Assembly: GCA_021792615.1 (NCBI GenBank)
Contig: JAJYUJ010000010.1
Location: 3,034 to 67,033 of the forward strand
Origin: a bacterium
GTDB taxonomy: Bacteria; JAMCPX01
Length of the DNA: 64,000 bases
Direction: 5' to 3'
Part shown: positions 8,741-18,143 of the stretch, piece after piece
Layout: each line of letters opens with the position of its first letter
How positions within the stretch are numbered: the first letter of the stretch is position 1
Translations under genes and position numbers: made by a program
The notes under the pieces: generated by a model
Database searches by the model: none
Told to the model about the DNA's origin: nothing
The model's input: the letters and a program-made list of their open reading frames with translations, nothing else

Positions 8741-9847
8741 TTATTGGACACCCAAATGCATGCTTTTGGGTAGTACGGTAAAAGAAGAAAGGTTATCGGG
8801 TACGTCGAAAAACACAACCATGAAGGGGATGGCGGCCTTTGGCGGAATGTTGAAGTTCTTCAACGATTGTCCCATCTCGTTGTTCAGCGCAGAATTTATT
8901 TGATCGCTTGTGAATGTTCTCAATTGGTCATCCGTTAAAATGTTTCCCGCAAAGAATATTTTTGAAGCTATAAGAGCATTGTTGTTGTCCGCTATTTGTG
9001 CCGTGAGCTTTATAAAGCTTACGGGATGCTCTGTTGCATTCATGACATTCCCCTCTATAACAAAGAGTTGCTGTCCCCGTATGTTTTTCAGGAAATATCC
9101 TCTTGATTCACTTATGGAAACACCGAGGTTGAGCTGTTTGTTGGGTGCCAGGTACTTTTCAACGGTCGCGTAAAGATTATTCCCTGCCACCAAAAGCTGT
9201 GCCCTGTAGAGATAGGCGAAATATCCCCCGGCACTCAGGATGGCAACGAGAAATAATGCAATGAGCGATTTTTTTACAAGGGGAACTACCGTGCTGGAAA
9301 CATAACCGGTCCTGCCTTGTTTTATGGACTCTTTTAGTATGTGTTCTGCCGTTGGACTTGTGATTTTAGGTTCATTGTGCTCCGGCACTGCTCCCGGTTG
9401 CGGACTCGCGGGGCGGTCAGGCTCTTTGGGTATTCCCCCGGTCTCTTTTGTCTGCACTTTATTGATTTCCAGTGTTTCTTCCTGTTCCGGGTTCCATTCG
9501 AACGCCGGAGGGGAAGGCTCTTCTACCGCCGGTTGTTCCTGCTTGGTTTCATTGAGGGCAGACCAGTCAAACTCCATACCGGCATCGGCAGTTCTCGGCT
9601 GGTTTGCGGTAATGTCGTTTATGGTTTCATTGATCACTTTATCTAAATCGCTGTGGAGGTTTACCTGCGGTTCCGGATTATCCGTACTCTGTTGCTGCTG
9701 TCCTATCTTTTGAATGTCCTCGGGTTTTGGTTTTTTTACGATAAAGGTGTTGCCGCACTTCGCACACCTTACCTTGACACCATCCTCGGTAATTGTGGTA
9801 TCATCCAGCTTATACTTTGTATTGCATTTATCGCATATAACAATCAT
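8741..9847 (-). CDS. MJ0042 zinc-ribbon and DUF3426 membrane protein
   Basis: The N terminus is an MJ0042-type zinc ribbon with two CxxC pairs (CDKCNTKY and CAKCGNTF). A proline- and glutamate-rich linker of about 150 residues follows, then one transmembrane segment (LIALFLVAILSAGGYFAYLY) and a C-terminal DUF3426-like beta domain of about 130 residues. The layout is cytoplasmic metal-binding head, membrane anchor and external domain. The ATG at 9847 was chosen over the longer frame because the family starts with MIVICDKC. Function unknown; similar proteins are common in deltaproteobacterial genomes. Confidence 0.82.
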   Translation of the reverse strand: MIVICDKCNTKYKLDDTTITEDGVKVRCAKCGNTFIVKKPKPEDIQKIGQQQQSTDNPEPQVNLHSDLDKVINETINDITANQPRTADAGMEFDWSALNETKQEQPAVEEPSPPAFEWNPEQEETLEINKVQTKETGGIPKEPDRPASPQPGAVPEHNEPKITSPTAEHILKESIKQGRTGYVSSTVVPLVKKSLIALFLVAILSAGGYFAYLYRAQLLVAGNNLYATVEKYLAPNKQLNLGVSISESRGYFLKNIRGQQLFVIEGNVMNATEHPVSFIKLTAQIADNNNALIASKIFFAGNILTDDQLRTFTSDQINSALNNEMGQSLKNFNIPPKAAIPFMVVFFDVPDNLSSFTVLPKSMHLGVQ

Positions 9848-9965
9848 ACCTTGAAAATATAACAGTTCCTTACGAAATTGGCAATAGTGTCGTTTTGCGG
9901 ATAAATACAGCAGCAAAGCCTTTGTTTGCTTTTTTTAAACTTTGCAATTATTGAAAATTATTACT

Positions 9966-10841
9966 ATGGACGAGGCCAACAAAATAACAAAAAATGTGTC
10001 CTTGCTGGGCAATATCATCATACCGGTGTATCTCATCACCGGCACAAGACTCTGTGTTTTAATAGATACCGGCATGACGATGATGGGACCTGTTTATACG
10101 GCAGAGATTTTGTCTTGTTTAAAGGAGAACAATGTTCCCCTGTATGTCTTCCTTACGCATAGTCATTACGATCACCTTGGTTCCGTATCTTATTTGAAAC
10201 GGCACCTCCCTGCATTTAAAATAGGAGGCTACTCTACGATCGATGATATCTTGAAGAGCAACCATGCGGTAGAACTGATAACGTCCCTTAATCTCGATGG
10301 TGAGAAGATGATGAATATAGATGATCCCGGGATCCGTTTCAGGCCGTTTCAGCTCGATATGCCGCTGAGGGGAGGGGAGCGCTTCGATCTGGGGGATGAT
10401 GAGCTTGAGGTAATCTACACCCCGGGGCATACAAGGGATTCTTTATGCTATTATCTTAAAAACCGGAAGATAATGTTTACCGGTGAGGCTGCAGGTATAC
10501 GATTACCAACCGGAGATATTCTCCCGGAATTTCTTGCTAGTTATAAATCTTACATGAGCAGCCTTGAAACATTGACGCATTACCCCGTTGATTACGTTGC
10601 TACGGGACACGGTCCTGTTGTTGAGGGCAATGAAGCGAACAATTTTTTCATAAACTCCCTGCAAGCTACCCGGTTGTTTATCGAACAGATCAGGCAGTAT
10701 TACCGGGAAAACGGAAACGTACAGGGCGTTGTTGAGCGCATAAAGAAGGAAGAATACGCAAAATCCGGCAGCGGTCAGCCGGAAAGGGCATATACCATTA
10801 ATTTGCAGGCAAAGGTGAGAGCTGTTGTCGAAGATAAGTAA
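9966..10841 (+). CDS. Metallo-beta-lactamase-fold hydrolase
   Basis: The protein has the HxHxDH metal motif (THSHYDHLGS) at about residue 60, a later His in TPGHTRDSL and a GTGHGP-like segment (ATGHGPVVE), so it is a dinuclear metal hydrolase of the glyoxalase II/RNase Z-type superfamily. The substrate cannot be inferred. The ATG at 9966 is used; no strong ribosome site is visible. The merR-type gene follows after 15 bp, suggesting cotranscription. Confidence 0.82.
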   Translation: MDEANKITKNVSLLGNIIIPVYLITGTRLCVLIDTGMTMMGPVYTAEILSCLKENNVPLYVFLTHSHYDHLGSVSYLKRHLPAFKIGGYSTIDDILKSNHAVELITSLNLDGEKMMNIDDPGIRFRPFQLDMPLRGGERFDLGDDELEVIYTPGHTRDSLCYYLKNRKIMFTGEAAGIRLPTGDILPEFLASYKSYMSSLETLTHYPVDYVATGHGPVVEGNEANNFFINSLQATRLFIEQIRQYYRENGNVQGVVERIKKEEYAKSGSGQPERAYTINLQAKVRAVVEDK

Positions 10842-10856
10842 AAAACGGGTTATTAT

Positions 10857-11330
10857 ATGAAAAAAGCAAAGAACAAACATGACACCAATTCGGTTGTAGA
10901 AAAGCTGTATTCCATAGGCCAGGCATCCAGGAAATTACACCTATCATCGCCGACACTGCGCATGTACGAGCATCACGGGGTATTGATACCGTACAAGACA
11001 AAGTCCGGCAGGCGATACTATTCCGATGCCGATATCGAACGCGTACAATGTATGCGGCACATGATCAAGGATGTGGGGCTCAACCTTGAAGGAATCCGCA
11101 GGTTGTTTGCATTGCTGCCATGCTGGGAGATAAAGCAATGCAGTAAAAAAGAACGGGAGCACTGTCCTGTTTATCTGGACAGCAGCAAGCCGTGCTGGAC
11201 ATTCAAACGCGTAACATGCAGGAAGGATTCGATGGACTGCAAAACGTGTGAAATCTACCTCATGTCGAGTACCTGTACGGACCGTCTCAAGACTATTTTA
11301 CGGGGCATCGGATACTTGCAGGCAGAGTAG
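10857..11330 (+). CDS. MerR-family regulator with cysteine-rich C-terminal domain
   Basis: Residues 15-85 form a MerR winged helix-turn-helix (YSIGQASRKLHLSSPTLRMY, then GRRYYSDADIERV). The remaining 70 residues contain nine cysteines in CWEIKQC, HCPVY, PCW, TCRKDSMDCKTCEIY and STC. This is an arrangement I associate with possible metal, iron-sulphur or redox sensing; the ligand is unknown. It is 157 residues long and lies 15 bp after the metallo-hydrolase gene. Confidence 0.82.
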   Translation: MKKAKNKHDTNSVVEKLYSIGQASRKLHLSSPTLRMYEHHGVLIPYKTKSGRRYYSDADIERVQCMRHMIKDVGLNLEGIRRLFALLPCWEIKQCSKKEREHCPVYLDSSKPCWTFKRVTCRKDSMDCKTCEIYLMSSTCTDRLKTILRGIGYLQAE

Positions 11331-11356
11331 GGTTAACCCGGAAAATTACGATTGCA

Positions 11357-11386
11357 AAGACGTTCCGCATCGTCTTAAACTTTTTC
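11357..11386 (+). terminator. Possible intrinsic terminator after merR-type gene
   Basis: A six-base-pair stem AAGACG/CGTCTT with an eight-base loop is followed by AAACTTTTT. It lies 26 bp after the MerR-type stop codon in a convergent region. The stem is short, so efficiency is uncertain. Confidence 0.35.
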
Positions 11387-11435
11387 CCTGCGGTGAACAA
11401 TTGAACGGCTTATCCGGTGTATTCCTCTTTTTCAT

Positions 11436-12029
11436 TCAGGATAGTTTTGTATGCTTGACGATGAGTATTGCATTGCGCTGGCCGAATCCGTCCTGGGTAT
11501 AGAGCCGGGCATGCGGGTCGGAAAGTATTTCATTGTTATCGACCTTATAGACATATTGGTATATGCCGGGTTTCAGTTTCAGGGTTAGCGTAAAAAGGCC
11601 GTTGCCGGCGTTTCTCAATTGCTCCGGCACATCGCCCCATTGATTGAAACTACCGAGCACATATACGGTTTTGGCGTTTGGAACAGAGACACGGAATGTT
11701 ATGTTTACCAGGTTGTTTTCCCTGTGCACATACGTAAAAACCCCGGCACCTGTTGCTATCACGATTGCTATTGCAGCGGCTATCCGTAGAAACCGGAGCA
11801 GGGAATAAGGATGCTCCTGCGGCCGTTCTATGGTTCCCATGATCCTGTCCGTGATGTTCTGCGGTGCCTGTGCATGTCCGTTGTGTGTTCCGGCAAGCTT
11901 CAAAAGACCGGACATTTTTTCATAGTCTTCGCGCAACTGTTTGTTTTCCGATAGCTCTTTTTCGAACGCCTGTTTGCCGGAAGGGCTCAGCTCGTTATCT
12001 ATAAAAAGGTGTATGCGTTTATCCATCAT
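11436..12029 (-). CDS. Membrane anti-sigma candidate with CBM48-like domain
   Basis: The N-terminal 60 residues resemble a short anti-sigma helical domain (IHLFIDNELSPSGKQAFEKE) without the zinc-binding His/Cys set. One transmembrane segment follows (LRIAAAIAIVIATGAGVF), then a C-terminal E-set domain with VYVLGSFNQWGD and GIYQYVYKVDN, as in CBM48/AMPK-beta glycogen-binding modules. It overlaps the 3' end of the ECF sigma gene, the usual place for an anti-sigma. Starts at 12041, 12029 and 12026 are possible; 12029 has an AAGAAG site. Sensing of a polysaccharide is inference. Confidence 0.72.
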   Translation of the reverse strand: MMDKRIHLFIDNELSPSGKQAFEKELSENKQLREDYEKMSGLLKLAGTHNGHAQAPQNITDRIMGTIERPQEHPYSLLRFLRIAAAIAIVIATGAGVFTYVHRENNLVNITFRVSVPNAKTVYVLGSFNQWGDVPEQLRNAGNGLFTLTLKLKPGIYQYVYKVDNNEILSDPHARLYTQDGFGQRNAILIVKHTKLS

Positions 12030-12612
12030 GGTCTTCTTCATAAAATTGTTTTTTCAGAATTTCCCTTGCTCTGAAAACCCTCATCTTTACTGCCTCGATG
12101 CTGATCTTGCTTATACCGCTTATTTCTTCATAAGACAATAATTCTACATGCCGTAACACAAAGGCCTCTTTGTAAAGGGCCGGTAGTGCATCTATAAGCC
12201 TCTGCAGCTTTAAGCCAAGCTCATCGTTCATAAGGGTTTCTTCGGGTCCTTCTATTGTATGAGACTGGAAAAACGACGTTTCGTTACCGGTATCCAGATC
12301 CCCGGTGTTTACGGACCGGTGCTTGTCCTTGATCATGTCTTTTGCCTTGTTCACAGCTATAGATATAAGCCATGTAGAAAATTTTGAACGGCCTTCGAAT
12401 CTGTTGAGATATTTCCATGCCTTTACAAAGGTTTCCTGGGTTACTTCTTCTGCTGTGGAGGGATCGCGGGTAAATCTCAATGCAGTGGAATATATGGTGT
12501 CTTTATACCGGTCGATCAGTAACCTGTAGGCGTGTTTGTCTCCGTTTCTGCATTGGGTTATGATTTCGCCATCAAGCCGTTCTTCTGTGTATTGTTTATA
12601 GGGTTTTGCCAT
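12019..12612 (-). CDS. ECF-type RNA polymerase sigma factor
   Basis: A 197-residue protein with sigma-70 region 2 (YSTALRFTRDPSTAEEVTQE, then FSTWLISIAVNKAKD) and region 4 (LPALYKEAFVLRHVELLSYE followed by the EISGISKISIEAVKMRVFRA helix-turn-helix). This is the RpoE-like ECF pattern. It directs transcription of an unknown regulon, presumably under control of the downstream membrane protein. It starts 12 bp after the CpsB-like gene, so the pair may belong to the polysaccharide operon. Confidence 0.9.
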   Translation of the reverse strand: MAKPYKQYTEERLDGEIITQCRNGDKHAYRLLIDRYKDTIYSTALRFTRDPSTAEEVTQETFVKAWKYLNRFEGRSKFSTWLISIAVNKAKDMIKDKHRSVNTGDLDTGNETSFFQSHTIEGPEETLMNDELGLKLQRLIDALPALYKEAFVLRHVELLSYEEISGISKISIEAVKMRVFRAREILKKQFYEEDHDG

Positions 12613-12624
12613 AGAGCGTTCATA

Positions 12625-13377
12625 TCAGCGATTCTTACTATGAGACTTGTCTTCTGGTTTTTCATAACCGGTATGAAGGAGCGCAGCGTGGTTCTCTTTC
12701 AGCAACTGCAGGATTTTTTCCGGATGAACGAGGGTTTCAAGCCTTTTGAGGCCTTTTTTTAAAATTATGTCTGCATGGTGAATATCGTGAATGTCCGTTG
12801 CGAGTACGTCGATGAGGTCTTTTTTCAAAAGATAATTTGCGGTTTTCATAATTTCGAAGCCGTAAACCCCGATGAGACTGCCAACATTGGTCTGCACCAT
12901 AAAACCGGCCTGTTTCATAACGGTTACCTTATCCGGGTTCTGGACTATATCCAGGTACCTTTCGGCATGGGCAATGATACACCGCCGCCCGGTTTTATGC
13001 AGTGCATCGATATGATGGGAGCTCTCTCCGATAAACGGGATTTCAACAAGGAAGGTATCCGAGTCCCCGAGCGGAATAAAATAATCCGGATCTTGTATGT
13101 TCAGGGATGCGTCAAAATAGTTTTCAGCACCTGTGTTTAAGGTATAGTCCATGCCTTTTTTTTCAAGAATTTCAGAAATCTTTTGTAGCTTGTCTTTACT
13201 CTTTGTCAGCAGGAGAGATGTATCATTGCCGGGTATATTGTGCGGTGTAGCATACGATGTCGAAAAGCCGGCGTCGATGAGGGCCTGGAGTATTTTGACG
13301 GTTTCTTCGATACTCCCGGAACCATCGTCTGTTTCATAGAGAAGATGTGCGTGTATGTCTACATACCCTTTATTCAT
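12625..13377 (-). CDS. CpsB/YwqE-type PHP-domain tyrosine phosphatase
   Basis: This is a PHP-fold metal-dependent phosphatase of the CpsB/CapC/YwqE family, which dephosphorylates the tyrosine-rich tail of polysaccharide co-polymerase kinases. Visible metal motifs are DIHAHLLYETDDGS at the N terminus, the central ATPHN and CIIAHAERY, and ATDIHDIHH near the end. It lies 76 bp downstream of the Wzc-like kinase gene, its expected substrate. A GTG at 13383 is an alternative start. Confidence 0.87.
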   Translation of the reverse strand: MNKGYVDIHAHLLYETDDGSGSIEETVKILQALIDAGFSTSYATPHNIPGNDTSLLLTKSKDKLQKISEILEKKGMDYTLNTGAENYFDASLNIQDPDYFIPLGDSDTFLVEIPFIGESSHHIDALHKTGRRCIIAHAERYLDIVQNPDKVTVMKQAGFMVQTNVGSLIGVYGFEIMKTANYLLKKDLIDVLATDIHDIHHADIILKKGLKRLETLVHPEKILQLLKENHAALLHTGYEKPEDKSHSKNR

Positions 13378-13453
13378 AACCACCTGTCAGATGTCGCAGC
13401 AGGGGCGAATCAAGCATTACCCCCACTGCAGCAGTATGTTTATACATTTTTGG

Positions 13454-15790
13454 TTAACCAATCAAGAACCTGTAAAATTTCTGCAGTGATTGTTTAATCT
13501 TTTCTAAATTGGATTTCTTTTTGTTCTCGTGATAATACTTGTCATAGTGGTAGTAATAATAATAATGTCCGTACCTTCCGACCGTCATGCTTATCTTATT
13601 CAGGATTACGCCGTATACATTCGTTTTGGTATTGGTAAGCAGCGACTGTGACCTTGAAACCGCCTCGATCGTTGTTTTGCCAAGTTCGACCACTATGAAC
13701 GCCCCGTCAACCTTCGATCCGAGTATAGCAGGGTCCGTCACCGGTAAAATAGGCGCTGTGTCAAAGATAATATAGTTGTAATGCTTCTTGAGCTCTTTTA
13801 TCAGAGCATCGACCTTAGATTTGTTCAGCAGTTCCGAAGGGTTCGGCGGGATGATTCCGACCGGTATAACATCGAGGTTCTTCGTACTGGTGTGTTTTAT
13901 TACATCGGTTATGGGTATGTCGGATACAAGGTAGTTGGTGATGCCGGGCTCCTGCCCGATGTTAAAAAGGGTATGTATGACAGGCTTTCTGAAATCGGCG
14001 TCTATCAGTATGGTCGGCATTTCCGCGTATGCGAGTGTTATAGCGATATTTGCGGCTGTCGTCGATTTACCTTCGCCGGGGCCGGACGATGTTATCAAAA
14101 AGCATTTGTTTTTGTTTTCCAGATCCGCAAACTGTATATTCGTTCTGAGTGACCGGTATGCTTCCGTTACCGTGGACTTGAGGTCTTCAACAGTAATAAG
14201 TTCCCTCTTTTCCTTCCCATTCGCTTCGCTGTGCGGGAGCTGCGGTATAATGCCGAATATGGGCAGGGTAAGCCTTCTGCGGGCGTCCTCCACCGTTTTC
14301 AACGAGGTGTCAGTATACTCTGTGTAGAAAGCAAAGACAAGGGACAGGATGAATCCGAGAAGGAAGCTGACCAGCGCATTTTTCGCTTTCTTGGGCTCTA
14401 TGGGCTCTTTCGAGGGAATGGCCTTGTCTATGATCCGGATGTTCGCGACGGTTGCTGCTTTCGAGATCCTTGCCTCTTCATGCTTTTTCAGCAGGAAGTC
14501 ATACAATTCCTCATTGACGACCAAATCCCTCTCGAGATGGGCATATTCCCTTATGGTCTTGGGCAGATTGGACAGGCTCTTGTGATAAGCTTTCTCGGTC
14601 AGCGTGACGTTTTTCTTCTGGATTTTTAACTGGTTCACCATGCTGCCTATTATTTCTCTGATCTTTTGTTTCGACGCGGCTATCCGGGTGTTTAAATCAA
14701 TGACACCCGGATATTTTTCCGTATATTCTTCAAGCATCGACTTTTTCTGAATCTCGAGCTTTGCAAGGTCCTGTACCATCGATCCAAGCACGGGGTCCGA
14801 ACCGCTGATAAGATAGTCTTGTAGGTTCGCGCCGGGCTTTAAGAGCATGTCCTTTAACGAGTTTGCATCCTTTATCTTCAGGGCTATATCAAGCTTGGTC
14901 CTCTCGAGGTCGGAGATCCTTTGTATTGCTGACTCGGTCTCTACCGAAAAAGATAAGACGCCGTGTTTCCTTTTGAACTCGTCCATTACTTTTTCCGAAT
15001 GGTCAAGGTTGTTGTTGGTGATCTTGAGCTGGGCCGATATGAAATCCAGCGCCTGCGAAGCTTCCTGGCTCATTCTCTGCACGCTGAGCTCGATATATGC
15101 CTTTATGAGCTCGTTCGTTATAAGACTTGCGAGATAGGGGTCCCTGTTTTTACAGCTTACCCTGAGGATGTTCGTCATCTCGCCCATTTCTTCAATATGT
15201 GTATTGTTCCTGATGCTGTTGACGGCATTCTCGAAACTTCCCCTTTGAACCGTTACCGAGTCACCGCTGGATATGTTGTTCGCATTCCTCAGGTAAAAAG
15301 ACAGTACCGAAGAGGTAAACGATACCCCGACGATTCCGGATCCTATGTCCTGTTCGCCGACATAAACATCGTAGGATTTGCTGCCGGTAAATTTTATGGT
15401 AAAGCGTTCGATCTTATCCCTGTCGAAAGGCCTGATCTTATAGATATGAACACTGGACGTCGTCGGTTCGGATTCGATGTGATAGTCGAGCCCTATCTTT
15501 TCTGCTGCAAGCGCTGCGACGGATCTGCTCTGTGCTATCAATTTCTCCGAGGATGTCCGGTTCCACCATTGCATGACGATAATATCGCTCAGGAGGTTGC
15601 TTCTCGACAAAGGCTCTTCTATATAAATGGTGGAAGACGACTGATAGACCGGCGTTTTCAGATATGTATAGATCATGCCGGTTATGAAGAACACGGCGGT
15701 GATCAGCGCAATCAGCTTCCATTTTCTCCGGAGTAAGAGGATATACTCTACAAGTTCCGGCGATGTCGTTAAAGAGGTGTTTTCAGCCAT
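13454..15790 (-). CDS. Wzc-like polysaccharide co-polymerase and tyrosine autokinase
   Basis: A 778-residue fusion of a Wzz chain-length domain (membrane segments near residues 30-50 and 470-490, periplasmic coiled coil between) and a BY-kinase domain. The kinase shows Walker A SSGPGEGKSTTAANIA (about residue 568), Walker A' ILIDADFRKP and Walker B IIFDTAPI. The tail carries a dense tyrosine cluster (YGHYYYYYHYDKYYHE), the autophosphorylation site. It controls polymerisation and export of a capsular or extracellular polysaccharide at the inner membrane. It abuts the Wza-like gene (one-base overlap) and precedes the CpsB-like phosphatase. Confidence 0.93.
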   Translation of the reverse strand: MAENTSLTTSPELVEYILLLRRKWKLIALITAVFFITGMIYTYLKTPVYQSSSTIYIEEPLSRSNLLSDIIVMQWWNRTSSEKLIAQSRSVAALAAEKIGLDYHIESEPTTSSVHIYKIRPFDRDKIERFTIKFTGSKSYDVYVGEQDIGSGIVGVSFTSSVLSFYLRNANNISSGDSVTVQRGSFENAVNSIRNNTHIEEMGEMTNILRVSCKNRDPYLASLITNELIKAYIELSVQRMSQEASQALDFISAQLKITNNNLDHSEKVMDEFKRKHGVLSFSVETESAIQRISDLERTKLDIALKIKDANSLKDMLLKPGANLQDYLISGSDPVLGSMVQDLAKLEIQKKSMLEEYTEKYPGVIDLNTRIAASKQKIREIIGSMVNQLKIQKKNVTLTEKAYHKSLSNLPKTIREYAHLERDLVVNEELYDFLLKKHEEARISKAATVANIRIIDKAIPSKEPIEPKKAKNALVSFLLGFILSLVFAFYTEYTDTSLKTVEDARRRLTLPIFGIIPQLPHSEANGKEKRELITVEDLKSTVTEAYRSLRTNIQFADLENKNKCFLITSSGPGEGKSTTAANIAITLAYAEMPTILIDADFRKPVIHTLFNIGQEPGITNYLVSDIPITDVIKHTSTKNLDVIPVGIIPPNPSELLNKSKVDALIKELKKHYNYIIFDTAPILPVTDPAILGSKVDGAFIVVELGKTTIEAVSRSQSLLTNTKTNVYGVILNKISMTVGRYGHYYYYYHYDKYYHENKKKSNLEKIKQSLQKFYRFLIG

Positions 15791-16875
15791 TATGGGTTCC
15801 TCAGGAGCTGTCTGAGCAGCAGGTAATTCGTAGCTATGGATAACGGCTGCGCAAGCAGGATGTTCAGACTCGGCTGTATCTGATCCAGGATATCATTCCA
15901 TGTCGCAAGGGCACTCTTTGGTACAAAAACGATGTCGCCGGCATACAACTCGACGCCTTCCCGGGAGGTCGGCTGTTTACCGTGGAGCATGCCGTCCACA
16001 TTAACCGTGTAAATATCGGGATGTATCAAACCGCCCCGTATCACCTTTACATCGTCCCTGAGGGCACCGAGCTTGAAACCGCCCGCAAGTGCTATTGCAT
16101 TTACTATCGAAATAGGAGGTCCGGAAACCGGTATGACGACCGGCTTGTCAACCCGTCCCAGGACGATGATGTTTTGCTCATCGGCACTCGGGACGTAGAT
16201 GACATCTTTATTCTCGAGTACCGGATCGTTGTACCGGTTTCCATTGCGGAGGTAATCGTACACATTAACGATCGTAGACCGCCCCTTCCGTATAAGATAA
16301 ACGTTCGAAAGGTTCGATTGGTTGTTTTGGGCCAGCTGTCCTCCTGCGAGGGCTATTGCCGTTACAAGGTCGGTACCGCCCTTGATAGGGTAAATCCCCG
16401 GTTTCATAACACTGCCGAGCAATAAAACGAGCCTGCTTGCGTACTCCTGTACGCCGACCTCTATAAACGGATGCCGTATGTATGCACTATAGGCCGTTGT
16501 CAGTTTATCCTTGAGCTGCTCGATCGTTAACCCCCGGGCCTCGATCCCCCCGACGAGCGGCAGATAGATTTTGCCGTCTTTCTCGATACGGGCGACGCCG
16601 CTCATGTCCGGATGCCCCCATGCGGTTATGCTTATGGAATCGCCTACTCCCAAACTGTCCTTTACCTGCGTATTTTTGTTGCCCTGTTTCAGCATTTGAT
16701 TGACTGCAAGATTGGTTTCCTGAGTTATAGGTATAGCCACCGTAGTAGCTGTTTGCTGGAGCCCTGCGGGCCGGGTGGCACCCGGTTCTTTTGCCGCGGG
16801 CATTGCCGCATTGTTTGAAGCGGCACATGATGCCAGGGTAAGGATCAGCATCACGACGACATACTTGATTTTCAT
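15790..16875 (-). CDS. Wza-like polysaccharide export lipoprotein
   Basis: The first 17 residues form a lipoprotein signal ending in LASC, so the mature protein is anchored by Cys17. A poly_export domain follows (GVGDSISITAWGHPDMSGVA, IEARGLTIEQLKDKL), then two SLBB-type beta-grasp domains (VLLLGSVMKPGIYPIKGG and IIVLGRVDKPVVIPVSG). This is the outer-membrane export channel partner of the Wzc-like protein. Its start overlaps the purD stop by four bases (ATGA type), so the two are translationally coupled. Confidence 0.92.
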   Translation of the reverse strand: MKIKYVVVMLILTLASCAASNNAAMPAAKEPGATRPAGLQQTATTVAIPITQETNLAVNQMLKQGNKNTQVKDSLGVGDSISITAWGHPDMSGVARIEKDGKIYLPLVGGIEARGLTIEQLKDKLTTAYSAYIRHPFIEVGVQEYASRLVLLLGSVMKPGIYPIKGGTDLVTAIALAGGQLAQNNQSNLSNVYLIRKGRSTIVNVYDYLRNGNRYNDPVLENKDVIYVPSADEQNIIVLGRVDKPVVIPVSGPPISIVNAIALAGGFKLGALRDDVKVIRGGLIHPDIYTVNVDGMLHGKQPTSREGVELYAGDIVFVPKSALATWNDILDQIQPSLNILLAQPLSIATNYLLLRQLLRNP

Positions 16876-18122
16876 AAACCTATATCCCTCCTGTACTGTG
16901 AGCCTTCGAATATGATTTTGTTCACTGCCTTATAAGCCTTTTCCCTCGCTTCTTTGATGTTTTCTCCAAGGGCTGTTATGCCCAGGACACGGCCTCCCGC
17001 TGTTTTTATAATACCTTTTACGTTTTTTGTACCAGCATGGAATATAAAGGTGTCTTTTCCTCCGGCAGCTTTCAATCCTTCGATTGTTATGCCTGTCCGC
17101 GGGTTGACCGGATAGTCCTTGGAAGCCATGACAACGCATACGCCGACGTCGTCTTTCATCGTTATCGGCTCGGCAAACATTTTTCCTTTCGCGCTGTCCA
17201 TGAAGACACCGACGAGGTCGCTTTCTATGCGCGGCAAAATTGCCTGCGCTTCGGGGTCTCCGAACCTCGCATTAAATTCCAGCACGTACGGATCGTTGTT
17301 GGAAATCATCACACCCACATAGAGTACCCCTTTATAAACGATACCTTCCTTTTTGAGCGCTTCCATCAGCGGCGATACGATCCTGCGGTTGATCTTTTCC
17401 TCGAGTTCCGGTGTCATTTTGTCCGACGGTGAAATCGACCCCATACCCCCGGTATTCGGACCGCGGTCGTTATCGTGCAGCCTCTTGTAGTCCCTGGCAC
17501 TTGCAACGTTAATACAGGTGGCGCCGTTTGATATGACAAAGTAGCTCGATTCTACGCCCTGTATAAATTCTTCGACAAGCAGTACTTTCCCTGCATCTCC
17601 GAATACGCGGTTGTCCATAATGTCCTTAATGGCGCTTATTGCTTCAGACAATTCACCCGCGATGATGACCCCTTTGCCCGAGGCAAGACCGTCCGCCTTT
17701 ATAACGAGCGGAAACGGCCGGGTTTTTACGTAATCGATTGCATCGGCAGAGGTATCGAAGACCTCGAATGCCGGCGTGGGGATAGCGTAAGTCTTTAAAA
17801 GTTTTTTTGCGAAGACTTTCGATGTTTCCAGCATCGCGGCTTGTTTCGTCGGGCCGAAGATAACGAGACCGTTTGCCGTGAAGATGTCGACTATACCGGC
17901 CTGCAACGGCAATTCCGGACCGACGACGGTCAGCGATATTCTCTTCTCCTTTGCAAATTGAAGAAGCCCGCTCACGTCGTCAGCTTTTATCGGCACGCAC
18001 TGCGCCAGTTCCTCGATGCCCGCATTGCCCGGTGCGCAGAAAATATTTTTAATGCCATCCTGCTTTATTTTGTGAACGAGAGCGTGTTCCCGCCCGCCTG
18101 AACCTATAACAAGAATATTCAT
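16872..18122 (-). CDS. purD: Phosphoribosylamine-glycine ligase
   Basis: PurD makes glycinamide ribonucleotide from phosphoribosylamine, glycine and ATP in purine synthesis. The 416-residue protein starts with the family's MNILVIGSGGREHALVHKI. It has the ATP-grasp lysine segment VIKADGLASGKGVII, the central RDYKRLHDNDRGPNTGGMGS and the metal-binding EFNARFGDPEAQ. It follows purH by 21 bp and overlaps the polysaccharide export gene downstream. Confidence 0.97.
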   Translation of the reverse strand: MNILVIGSGGREHALVHKIKQDGIKNIFCAPGNAGIEELAQCVPIKADDVSGLLQFAKEKRISLTVVGPELPLQAGIVDIFTANGLVIFGPTKQAAMLETSKVFAKKLLKTYAIPTPAFEVFDTSADAIDYVKTRPFPLVIKADGLASGKGVIIAGELSEAISAIKDIMDNRVFGDAGKVLLVEEFIQGVESSYFVISNGATCINVASARDYKRLHDNDRGPNTGGMGSISPSDKMTPELEEKINRRIVSPLMEALKKEGIVYKGVLYVGVMISNNDPYVLEFNARFGDPEAQAILPRIESDLVGVFMDSAKGKMFAEPITMKDDVGVCVVMASKDYPVNPRTGITIEGLKAAGGKDTFIFHAGTKNVKGIIKTAGGRVLGITALGENIKEAREKAYKAVNKIIFEGSQYRRDIGL

Positions 18123-18143
18123 GTCTATGCCTTCCCGATCCCC

